Origin: Crocinitomicaceae bacterium
GTDB lineage: Bacteria; Bacteroidota; Bacteroidia; Flavobacteriales_D; Crocinitomicaceae
Reading direction: 5' to 3'
Assembly: GCA_002696025.1 (NCBI GenBank)
Contig: NZQU01000095.1
Coordinates: forward strand, 1 to 7,251
Length of the DNA: 7,251 nt
A program made the translations under genes and the position numbers. Of this stretch, positions 1-6,259 are shown piece by piece (positions within the stretch are counted from its first letter, which is position 1; every line of letters begins with the position of its first letter). The notes beneath the pieces are model-generated. The model did not search any database. It was not told where the DNA came from and saw only the letters and a list, made by a program, of their open reading frames with translations.

Positions 1-550
1 AACCATAATTGGTTCCAGAAGCTCCTGACAATGAATACCCTAGGTACTTTTCCCCAACAGTACCTCCAGTCGAATTTAAAAACGCACCATCATTAATTTC
101 CTGATTAATACCAAAAGCAGGAACATTCACATTTCCAACAACGCCCAAAGCACCACTAGAAGAAAAATCATCGGCTGCGCCTATTTCAGCCCCAAAATCA
201 TGAGCGTCTACAGCAAAGGTGCTACCCGATGAAGTAACAGAGTTAACCCCTGCCAAACCGCCATTATTCATACCTGCTATAGCATATTGAACAGCGTATG
301 TATATGTAAAAGGAATTCCCATGTAAGATGAAGAACCTGCACCAGAAGTTGCGCTTACAGTAAATTCAATATCATCAACAGAGTCCCCATTTAAATCAAG
401 AGTATATGGAGAGTTTGAAGGATCAACTACTATATCCGGATCAATATCTGTATACTGAATTTGGGCATTTACAGCCCCACCAGCCAACACAGCCCCGGCT
501 AAAACAGAATATTTTTTAATCTTGTCTTTAACAATGTCGTCTTTTTTCAT
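1..550 (-). CDS. Exported protein, N-terminal part (3' end beyond window)
   Basis: The first 183 codons are open with no stop, and the gene continues past the left edge. The start is the ATG at 548-550. It is followed by a lysine-rich n-region, a hydrophobic stretch (residues 15-27) and an NA-Q signal-peptidase-I-like site near residue 29, so the protein should be exported. The mature part begins with IQYTDIDPD and then has DLNGDSVDD (52-60), an Asp/Asn-rich loop that could bind calcium. The rest is rich in Gly, Ser and Ala and ends at the window edge with YSLSGASGTNYG. The protein at 3144-4172 has the same order: a Y-DI-D-V-P opening, DLNGDSIDD, and a YYGWIRMDV motif exactly where this sequence breaks off. 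That suggests the two are distant paralogues. It lies 45 bp downstream of the AP-superfamily gene with no terminator between, so it may be the last gene seen of the operon. A T9SS sorting domain at the unseen C-terminus is plausible but not observed. The function is unknown. Confidence 0.85.
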   Translation of the reverse strand, partial: MKKDDIVKDKIKKYSVLAGAVLAGGAVNAQIQYTDIDPDIVVDPSNSPYTLDLNGDSVDDIEFTVSATSGAGSSSYMGIPFTYTYAVQYAIAGMNNGGLAGVNSVTSSGSTFAVDAHDFGAEIGAADDFSSSGALGVVGNVNVPAFGINQEINDGAFLNSTGGTVGEKYLGYSLSGASGTNYG

Positions 551-595
551 ATGAAAGTATTTGAATTAAATATTTCTCTAAATTACAAAAAAAAA

Positions 596-3121
596 TCACA
601 CTTCCGGATTTAAAAAATCCAAAATGCCTAACTCCAACTCTTTATCAGGATCAATAAGCTCTGAAAAATCAATTTTAAATAAATGAATTAAAGGATTAAT
701 CTCAAACCAATCAAGTATCTTTTCTTGATTTTTTTCTATTGCATTTAACTGCTTTATTGGAATTGTATCATTTGGCAACTTTTTACCAAGAATTTTATAA
801 TCACTTTTTAAAACTTCATCCAAATCCTGTTGAACCCATAAAACCTTGTAGTTGTAATCAGAGGGCAAAAAACTTAAATATTGAGGGTTTACATAAATAA
901 GCTTTTTCAAATCAAATAAAAAAGATTTATCCTGATTTAAGTTTTTTACCTCATCAAGTATGTAATTTCTTTGATTTTTTTTAGTCTGTTTTTTTAAATG
1001 AATATCTAAACCCAAACTCTGAATAAAAGAAACAAGAAGATCAGTTCCAGAACCAATTAAACCTGTAATAATTATGCGTTCTCCTTTTATGTTTTTATCA
1101 AGAAATTCTTTATGATAATCTCTTTTTTCATCATTTGGAAGATGGGAGGTGTATATATCAAGCAAATAATTATGAGCTTTTGTCATTCCTGGGGAAAGCC
1201 TAATTGCAACTTCAAATGCATTGCAAGATTCATTATATAATTTTTGTGAGTAAAACGCAATTCCAAGAAAAAAATGAGCATTGGGCATATAAAAATTTCC
1301 CTCTAAAGCCATAAGAAACTCATCTATTGCTTCATTTTTTTTATTTTGTTTTAGTAACGAAACGCCCAAACCATAATGAGCAACTGAATTTGAATCATCA
1401 ATTGAAAGTGCATGAATAAATTGTCTTTCAGCGGCTGAAAAATTCTTTCTTAAATTATGAATTTTAGCAATATTTAAAGCAACCTCAATATTGTTAAGGC
1501 TTTTCTTTTGAACTTTTTCCAATTTTGGCAATGCTTTTTTAGGCCTGTTTAAATGTAGATTAAGTAATCCATCAACATAATCAAGGTACAAGGGGTCTTC
1601 AAATTCTTTATTTAAATAGAAATCAGCTTTTTCATTGGTTTTTAACTCAAAGGCTTCTTTTTCAACAATTCTCAATTGATCTATAATATTTTGGCATTTT
1701 AAATATCGCCTACAACTCAAATATGCAAAAGCAAGTCGCTGACCATATCTTATTATTTTTGATTCTTCGAATATTTCCTCTAGAATTTCAATAGCTTTTT
1801 GATAATCACCTCCATTTATAAGCCCCCTGGCCATATAGTACCTGCTTTCTCTTTTAGCCTTCTCTATTTCATCTAATTTTTTATCGTCAACAGCCTCGAT
1901 ATATCCCAATTCAACCAATTGCTGAAGCGCTTCTTGAGCAGACCAAGGATCTTCTATAGACTCTTTTGTATGACCCCCAAAATCTCCAGGTATATTTTCC
2001 CAAGAATCTATATACTTATCTTTTTGGGGAATTTCATAAATTGAAGACAAAACTTTTCCATCCATATCTTTACCTATTGGCATATTATAAAAGGATAAAA
2101 TTGTAGGGGTAATATCAAGGATACTGGCACCTGATATCTTAATCCCCCCCTTTTTTACTCCAGGCCCAGCCATCACAAAAATACCATATGGACTGTGTTC
2201 TGTAGCTGGTCCAGAAGGTTCTTTTGGAATAAACAAGGGTCTTTGATGATCCGAATGAAACCCATGATCCGAAATCAACATCAATGTTGTATCATCATCC
2301 ATTAAATCAATAGTTCTTTCCAGCATCATATCATGAAAACGATAAGCAGCTTCAACAACTAATTTGAAATTATCAAAATCCTCTTGATCAATATGATCTC
2401 TCTTAGGGGGGTGATATTTCATCGCCAAGTGACAGAAATGATCTATTGCATCATGATAAACAGCCATGAAATCCCATTCTGTTTCAGATTGCAAATATGT
2501 ACTTATAGCATGGACACTTGAAGCATTCGCAAGCACTTTTGCAACACCTAAGGTTCTTTTTTCCTTTCTTAAGTCTTTATCTTTTATAATATTTGGGATA
2601 AAAGGAGAGATCATATTTAATGTCATTTCTTCAGGATGAACTCTCAATGCACCTAATTTAGACTTAATAGAGTCCGGATGAACAGAAGACGGCCCTAATT
2701 TCCAATCTTCAATAGAAGGTGAATTTGCAATGTGAAATAAGTTTGAAACCATCACGCCATTAATGGGCTCGACTGGATTACTTGGCCACCATGAAACAAT
2801 GTTGCTTTTTTTATTGTAATTATGAAACATATTCCAAATAGCCTTAACTTTTCTAGAGGAAGAAGAAACGGGACGCAATCCTTCCCCGTCCGGTCGTGGT
2901 TCAACAAAACCGCCAATACCATGTTTATATGGCCTAACTCCTGTTGCCATACTGGTCCATAACATAGGTGATAAGGGTGGGTCTAAGGTTTTTAAATTTC
3001 CAAAAACACCTCTTTCCATCAGTTTTTTGAGTGCAGGCATTTTCCCATCTTGAATTAAAGGGTTAATTACCTTCCAATCAGCCGCATCCCAACCAATAAC
3101 TAGTAGTTTTTTTTGTTTCAT
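596..3121 (-). CDS. Alkaline-phosphatase-superfamily protein with TPR repeats and a degenerate sulfotransferase-like C-terminus
   Basis: This 841-residue protein has no signal peptide and is probably cytoplasmic. Residues 5-365 form an AP-superfamily (type I phosphodiesterase/nucleotide pyrophosphatase-like) hydrolase domain. Visible signatures are VIGWDAADW (metal-ligand candidate Asp12), SPMLWTSMATG with Ser51 at the place of the family's Thr/Ser nucleophile, PYKHGIG, DAIDHFCH (Asp227/His231), ISDHGF (Asp285/His286) and EHSPYG (His309). The metal and nucleophile set therefore looks intact; the substrate (phosphodiester, phosphomonoester or sulfate ester) cannot be told. Residues about 425-650 hold TPR-like helical repeats, clearest at 576-645, probably for protein contacts. 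Residues 681-841 resemble the sulfotransferase encoded at 4320-4880: GLIGSGTD stands for GLPRSGTS, and VQQDLDEVLKSD for MRRNMEEILASQ. The arginines expected to bind PAPS are gone, so this part is probably not an active sulfotransferase. The start ATG lies 22 bp after the preceding stop, with a weak TTAGG six bases upstream. The domain calls are firm; the biological role is not known. Confidence 0.9.
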   Translation of the reverse strand: MKQKKLLVIGWDAADWKVINPLIQDGKMPALKKLMERGVFGNLKTLDPPLSPMLWTSMATGVRPYKHGIGGFVEPRPDGEGLRPVSSSSRKVKAIWNMFHNYNKKSNIVSWWPSNPVEPINGVMVSNLFHIANSPSIEDWKLGPSSVHPDSIKSKLGALRVHPEEMTLNMISPFIPNIIKDKDLRKEKRTLGVAKVLANASSVHAISTYLQSETEWDFMAVYHDAIDHFCHLAMKYHPPKRDHIDQEDFDNFKLVVEAAYRFHDMMLERTIDLMDDDTTLMLISDHGFHSDHQRPLFIPKEPSGPATEHSPYGIFVMAGPGVKKGGIKISGASILDITPTILSFYNMPIGKDMDGKVLSSIYEIPQKDKYIDSWENIPGDFGGHTKESIEDPWSAQEALQQLVELGYIEAVDDKKLDEIEKAKRESRYYMARGLINGGDYQKAIEILEEIFEESKIIRYGQRLAFAYLSCRRYLKCQNIIDQLRIVEKEAFELKTNEKADFYLNKEFEDPLYLDYVDGLLNLHLNRPKKALPKLEKVQKKSLNNIEVALNIAKIHNLRKNFSAAERQFIHALSIDDSNSVAHYGLGVSLLKQNKKNEAIDEFLMALEGNFYMPNAHFFLGIAFYSQKLYNESCNAFEVAIRLSPGMTKAHNYLLDIYTSHLPNDEKRDYHKEFLDKNIKGERIIITGLIGSGTDLLVSFIQSLGLDIHLKKQTKKNQRNYILDEVKNLNQDKSFLFDLKKLIYVNPQYLSFLPSDYNYKVLWVQQDLDEVLKSDYKILGKKLPNDTIPIKQLNAIEKNQEKILDWFEINPLIHLFKIDFSELIDPDKELELGILDFLNPEV

Positions 3122-3143
3122 AAGATACCTAAAAGAAAAGTGA

Positions 3144-4172
3144 TTAATTTTTTAAAACACGAAATAAACATACCCCCTCATTTGTGTATATTTTTAATAG
3201 ATAAATCCCACTTTGATAAAATGACATATCTATTCGATCAGAATTAAAAACATTTAGCAATTTACCATTTAAGCCATATAAGTATCCCGCTTGAATTTGA
3301 TTCGAAGTAATTATAAATAAATCTGATCTAGTAGGGTTAGGATATATAGAAACATTATTTTCGTCAATATCGAAAAAACGAGCAGATCCAGACATAACAA
3401 CAACGCTATCAGAGACAACACAGCCCATAGAATCAGTAACAGAAACATAATATGTTCCAGGAGATAAGGAATCAATAAATGCCGAATTGCTGTTAGAATT
3501 CCACAAATATGAATAAGGCGGATAACCTCCTATTACAGATGCAGTTGCAGAGCCATCATTTGCTCCTAAAAAAGTTTCATCTACGGAACTTACATTTAAA
3601 ACCATTGAGGTTGCCATGTTACAAACACTAGATGTGTCACAAACAAGAACCTCATCTCCAAAAGGATTATAAGCATAATCTTTAATTACAACTTTTAATT
3701 GACTGTGCATCACATCCATTCTAATCCATCCGTAGTAAATATTTAACAAAGAATCCGTAAATAAAACACCTATACAACCATCAACCACTCCACCATTGAA
3801 CTGAGAACCGAAGCTTTGACCATTTAAATAAGTAATTACAGGCAGGTCATTTGAAAGGTTATGCCAAGCAACCGAAGAGCTATAAACAGTGTCACCACAA
3901 TTCATTTTTTTTGCCTCACCTAGACCCGCAGTAACAACACCACTCAAAAAACCTGAAGAATTTGCTTTAATTTGAAAATCTGCCAAATAGCCAGAAGTAT
4001 CAGAACTAAAAACAAAAGTAAAATCATCAATCGAATCCCCATTTAAATCCATAACATACTCGAAATTACCACCCAATGGCTCAATGACTGTATCTGCTAT
4101 ATCTGCATATATAACTTGAGAGGATATATTTAAAGAAAGAGTTATTGACAAAATAAAAAATAATATTCTCAC
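3144..4172 (-). CDS. Secreted T9SS-type protein with SprB-like repeat
   Basis: This is a 342-residue exported protein. The GTG start at 4170-4172 is chosen because the frame has no ATG before an upstream stop, and because it gives a good signal peptide (MRILFFILSITLSLNISSQ). The next part contains a Y-ADI-DTVIEP opening, DLNGDSIDDF (42-51, a possible calcium loop) and YYGWIRMDV (146-154). Residues about 192-258 resemble a SprB repeat / PKD-like module: NDGSATASVIGGYPPYSYLW, then SPGTYYVSVTDSMGCV. Residues about 273-342 form a type A T9SS C-terminal sorting domain, with SIYPNPTRSDL, a GxLLNVF strand, QSGIYLLKIYT and a terminal RVLKN. By family knowledge such a domain directs export across the outer membrane by T9SS and is then removed. 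The gene overlaps the stop of the 54-residue gene (GTGA), suggesting coupled translation, and ends 22 bp before the AP-superfamily gene. The start of its mature region resembles the exported protein at 1-550. No catalytic motif is visible; adhesion or a structural role at the surface is only a guess. Confidence 0.9.
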   Translation of the reverse strand: MRILFFILSITLSLNISSQVIYADIADTVIEPLGGNFEYVMDLNGDSIDDFTFVFSSDTSGYLADFQIKANSSGFLSGVVTAGLGEAKKMNCGDTVYSSSVAWHNLSNDLPVITYLNGQSFGSQFNGGVVDGCIGVLFTDSLLNIYYGWIRMDVMHSQLKVVIKDYAYNPFGDEVLVCDTSSVCNMATSMVLNVSSVDETFLGANDGSATASVIGGYPPYSYLWNSNSNSAFIDSLSPGTYYVSVTDSMGCVVSDSVVVMSGSARFFDIDENNVSIYPNPTRSDLFIITSNQIQAGYLYGLNGKLLNVFNSDRIDMSFYQSGIYLLKIYTNEGVCLFRVLKN

Positions 4173-4333
4173 TGCTTTTTTGTTTTTTTTCTTGGAGATG
4201 GTTCAGATTTCAATTTAGGTTGTTTATTTTTTACTTCACGCCAAGCATTTAATCCAACATGACCTAAAGCCAACAGACCTAGAGAACCAGCACGGGTTAT
4301 TTTATATTTAAGTAATTCTTTATTTTGATTCAT
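4169..4333 (-). CDS. Small basic hypothetical protein (54 aa)
   Basis: This short gene fills what would otherwise be a gap between the sulfotransferase and the T9SS protein. ATG is at 4331-4333 and TGA at 4169-4171. The product begins MNQNKELLKYKITRAG and continues with a short moderately hydrophobic stretch (SLGLLALGHVGLNAW, residues 17-31). It ends in a very basic, lysine-rich tail (PSPRKKTKKQ). The hydrophobic stretch is short for a membrane span and contains His and Asn, so it may be an amphipathic or peripheral helix. The evidence that it is real is positional: its start overlaps the end of the sulfotransferase gene by 14 bases in another frame, and its stop overlaps the GTG of the next gene as GTGA. 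Such packing is typical of translationally coupled operon genes. There is no Shine-Dalgarno sequence, as for most genes here. The A-rich 3' end contains a possible frameshift heptamer, described separately. I do not recognise the family. Confidence 0.7.
   Translation of the reverse strand: MNQNKELLKYKITRAGSLGLLALGHVGLNAWREVKNKQPKLKSEPSPRKKTKKQ
4175..4181 (-). other. Candidate -1 slippery heptamer A_AAA_AAG
   Basis: On the minus strand the 54-residue gene ends ACA AAA AAG CAG TGA. The bases A AAA AAG are in the correct phase for the X_XXY_YYZ rule of -1 frameshifting, the same heptamer used in E. coli dnaX. A slip here would enter the frame of the GTG-initiated T9SS gene (AAG then GCA GTG AGA), joining the two products. 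Phase and sequence are seen directly. Use is unproven, because A-runs are common in lysine-rich, AT-rich genes and I found no strong downstream hairpin or upstream Shine-Dalgarno stimulator. Confidence 0.25.
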
Positions 4334-4880
4334 TTTTATTTCTATATAAATCTGGTGAAATTACATTTTTTAACTCTTTTAAATTATTATCTAACTTACA
4401 AAATTTAACAACACCATCTATAACCTCATCTGAATTTTGAATCAAATCTGAATACCAAACATCAATATATTCAATATTATTTTTAGTAAAAAAGGCATAC
4501 ATTTTATCTAAATGATTGGAATAAATCTTAGAAAATGTGCTCTTGCTGTTAGACTGGTCTTTATTTAGCATTTTGCCTTGTGAAGCCAAAATCTCTTCCA
4601 TATTTCTTCTCATCACAACGACCCTATATTTGTAACTTAAATCCAAATAAATAGGCAAGGGACAAACCACCTTAACTGCCTTACCTTTAGCCTCTTTTAA
4701 AAAAGAATTGTCTTTTACAATTTTTTTAACTGCCTCTAACTCAAAATAACCCTTTGGGTTGTTCACATCTTTTTCTCTTACTCCATCAATTAACAATGGC
4801 ATTGAAGATTTATTTAAGATTTGCATCATCAAGGATGTTCCTGAACGAGGCAATCCTGAAACTATTGTTATTGTTGTCAT
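4320..4880 (-). CDS. Sulfotransferase family protein (P-loop, PAPS-type)
   Basis: This 186-residue cytoplasmic protein belongs to the P-loop sulfotransferases, which move a sulfuryl group from PAPS to an acceptor. The first strand runs straight into the 5'-phosphosulfate loop, VSGLPRSGTSLMMQ (residues 7-20, with Arg12 and Thr15/Ser16). Next comes DGVREKDVNNPKGYFELE (32-49), typical of a compact bacterial subfamily. The 3'-phosphate-binding element follows as VVVMRRNMEEILASQ (87-101), with Arg91/Arg92 and Ser100 in the expected places. At 186 residues it is shorter than typical sulfotransferases of 250-300, but both ends look complete. The ATG at 4878-4880 puts the first strand at the N-terminus as usual. 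It is the first gene of the minus-strand block, and its stop overlaps the following small gene. The acceptor is unknown. A related but degenerate copy forms the C-terminus of the protein at 596-3121. Sulfotransferase-like proteins of this short type may not all transfer sulfate, so the activity is inferred. Confidence 0.85.
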   Translation of the reverse strand: MTTITIVSGLPRSGTSLMMQILNKSSMPLLIDGVREKDVNNPKGYFELEAVKKIVKDNSFLKEAKGKAVKVVCPLPIYLDLSYKYRVVVMRRNMEEILASQGKMLNKDQSNSKSTFSKIYSNHLDKMYAFFTKNNIEYIDVWYSDLIQNSDEVIDGVVKFCKLDNNLKELKNVISPDLYRNKNESK

Positions 4881-4938
4881 GATTGTAGTATTTATTAGTG
4901 TCTTTAATCATAAGAAATGAATCTAATTTTTTCACTAA

Positions 4939-4946
4939 CAAACATA
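4939..4946 (-). promoter_or_regulatory. Candidate Bacteroidota -7 box (TATGTTTG) for the sulfotransferase block
   Basis: Read on the minus strand, these bases are TATGTTTG, an exact match to the Bacteroidota -7 consensus TAnnTTTG. They would give a leader of roughly 50-55 bases before the ATG at 4880. No TTG stands at the expected 17-23 bp further upstream, so the -33 half is missing or weak. It is the only exact match I found in this intergenic region in either direction. Confidence 0.35.
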
Positions 4947-4948
4947 AA

Positions 4949-4962
4949 CAAATAATTATTTG
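4949..4962. repeat. 14-bp perfect palindrome, possible operator
   Basis: CAAATAATTATTTG reads the same on both strands. A further TATTTG half-site copy starts 8 bp after the right half-site (4957-4962 and 4965-4970). It lies in the region between the divergent genes, directly upstream of the TATGTTTG box of the minus-strand block and within reach of any hutI promoter. A repressor or activator bound here could act on both directions. In such AT-rich DNA short palindromes also arise by chance, so this is a candidate only. Confidence 0.3.
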
Positions 4963-4991
4963 AATATTTGATTCGTTAATATATACTTTTA
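4960..4991 (+). promoter_or_regulatory. Weak candidate promoter for hutI
   Basis: A TTG at 4960-4962 followed by 21 bp and TACTTTTA at 4984-4991 approximates the Bacteroidota pattern TTG-N17-23-TAnnTTTG, with one mismatch in the -7 box. The leader would be very short, under about 10 bases before the TTG start at 5005. The TTG also forms the right edge of the palindrome at 4949-4962. The region is very AT-rich, so the match is weak evidence. Confidence 0.2.
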
Positions 4992-5004
4992 TAAAAAAAA
5001 CACT

Positions 5005-6237
5005 TTGGATAAAATATTATTTAAAAACATTAAAGGGCTTGTTCAGGCAGGGGAAAATATTCCCAACATAAAAAAAGGTGCAGAAATGAAAGAGCTGCCT
5101 ATAATTGAGAATGCATATTTATTACTTGAGAATGGCATTGTTAAAGAATACGGAGCGATGTCAAAACTTGATAAAAACATAAACAATACAGCCACTAGTA
5201 TTATTGACTCAACTGGACGCTTTGTTTTTCCTTGTTTTTGCGATTCTCATACGCATAGTGTTTTTGCCAAAACAAGAGAAACTGAGTTTGTAGATAGAAT
5301 AAATGGACTTACTTATGAAGAAATCGCACTTAAGGGGGGTGGAATACTCAATTCAGCAAAAGCCCTAAGTGAAATTGATGAAGACACACTGTTTGAAAAC
5401 TCTTTAAAGCGGGTAAAAGAAATTATCAAAGCTGGAACTGGCGCACTTGAAATAAAATCAGGATATGGGCTAAGTATTGAGTCAGAAATAAAAATGCTCA
5501 GAGTAATAAAAAGAATCAAAGAACATGTTAAGATACCAATAAAAGCTACTCTTCTTGCAGCGCATGCTTATCCTAAAGAATATAAAGAAAATCACCAAGG
5601 ATACATTGACATCATAATTAATAAAATCATACCTCAGGTAAAAGCTGAAAAACTCGCTGACTATATAGATGTATTTTGTGAAAGAAATTATTTTTCAGTA
5701 GAAGAAATGGAACAAGTTTTAATTGCAGGAAAAGATGCTGGATTAATCCCAAAAGTTCATGTGAATCAATTTTCAATCTTAGGAGGTATTTCTAAGGCAG
5801 TTGAGCTTAACGCACTATCCGTGGATCATCTTGAAGAATTGGGTGATGATGATATTTTAGCATTGCAAAAAAGCAATTGCATCGCCACAATGCTTCCAGG
5901 TTGTTCGCATTTTTTAAGCATCCCATTTGGAAACGCAAGAAAAATAATTAGCAACAATCTACCCTTGGCATTGGCCAGTGATTTCAACCCGGGTTCAACA
6001 CCATGTTTTAACCTTTCAACTATTTGGTCTTTGGCATGCTTAAAAATGAAACTAACACCAGCGGAAGCATTTAATGCGCTATCTGTAAATGGTGCATATG
6101 CAATGGGGCTTGAGGGAAGCCATGGAAAAATATCAATGGGCTCATCTCCAGGTCTTATATTAAGCAAACCACTAGATAACATCAATCAAATACCATATTT
6201 ATACGGAGAAAGTTTTGTTGATAAGGTAATTGTTTAA
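5005..6237 (+). CDS. hutI: Imidazolonepropionase
   Basis: This enzyme hydrolyses 4-imidazolone-5-propionate to N-formimino-L-glutamate, the third step of histidine degradation, in the cytoplasm. The 410-residue length is normal for the family, an amidohydrolase-superfamily metalloenzyme. Metal-site residues are visible: His82 and His84 in CDSHTHSVF, His252 in KVHVNQF and Asp326 in LASDFNPGSTP. Family-typical segments include RETEFVDRINGLTYEEIA, GGGILNSAK, EIKSGYGL (substrate-pocket Tyr154), AAHAYPKEY, SVDHLEE (His275) and NGAYAMG. The start is a TTG at 5005-5007. The frame has no ATG upstream before a stop, and the next ATG (codon 28) would remove the first strands of the small beta domain that family members carry. 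No hutH, hutU or hutG is seen nearby; the next gene is an exported TraB/GumN protein 22 bp downstream, possibly co-transcribed. The function is confidently assigned; the histidine-degradation genes it should work with must lie elsewhere in the genome. Confidence 0.96.
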   Translation: MDKILFKNIKGLVQAGENIPNIKKGAEMKELPIIENAYLLLENGIVKEYGAMSKLDKNINNTATSIIDSTGRFVFPCFCDSHTHSVFAKTRETEFVDRINGLTYEEIALKGGGILNSAKALSEIDEDTLFENSLKRVKEIIKAGTGALEIKSGYGLSIESEIKMLRVIKRIKEHVKIPIKATLLAAHAYPKEYKENHQGYIDIIINKIIPQVKAEKLADYIDVFCERNYFSVEEMEQVLIAGKDAGLIPKVHVNQFSILGGISKAVELNALSVDHLEELGDDDILALQKSNCIATMLPGCSHFLSIPFGNARKIISNNLPLALASDFNPGSTPCFNLSTIWSLACLKMKLTPAEAFNALSVNGAYAMGLEGSHGKISMGSSPGLILSKPLDNINQIPYLYGESFVDKVIV

Positions 6238-6259
6238 AAAAATAAATAGTTTTACAATA

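Noticed and set aside
1..550. Incomplete exported protein as a pseudogene
   Set aside because: The frame is intact over all 183 codons to the edge and lacks a stop only because the window ends.
551..595. AT-rich gap with an A-run (T-run on the minus strand) as a terminator after the AP-superfamily gene
   Set aside because: I found no GC-containing stem next to the run, so there is no intrinsic-terminator hairpin; read-through into the next gene is more likely.
2145..2160. C-run followed by T-run in the AP-superfamily gene as a possible frameshift or phase-variation tract
   Set aside because: The frame is open through the tract and encodes the usual GPGVKKGG loop of the family; a single short tract gives no evidence for switching.
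5313..5519. Antisense open frame of 68 codons inside hutI
   Set aside because: It lies wholly opposite a well-conserved enzyme gene, has a low-complexity Ser/Ile/Pro product and no recognisable motif; it is a shadow of hutI codon use.
5755..5775. Gln255 of HutI at the position where the Bacillus enzyme has a Glu after the metal-binding His
   Set aside because: As far as I recall, Gln occurs here in other HutI lineages, including Bacteroidota and Proteobacteria, so it is normal variation and not a sign of inactivity.
5826..6185. Antisense open frame of 119 codons inside hutI
   Set aside because: It overlaps conserved hutI motifs (SVDH, ASDFNPG) and shows no independent protein feature, so it is best explained as a shadow frame.
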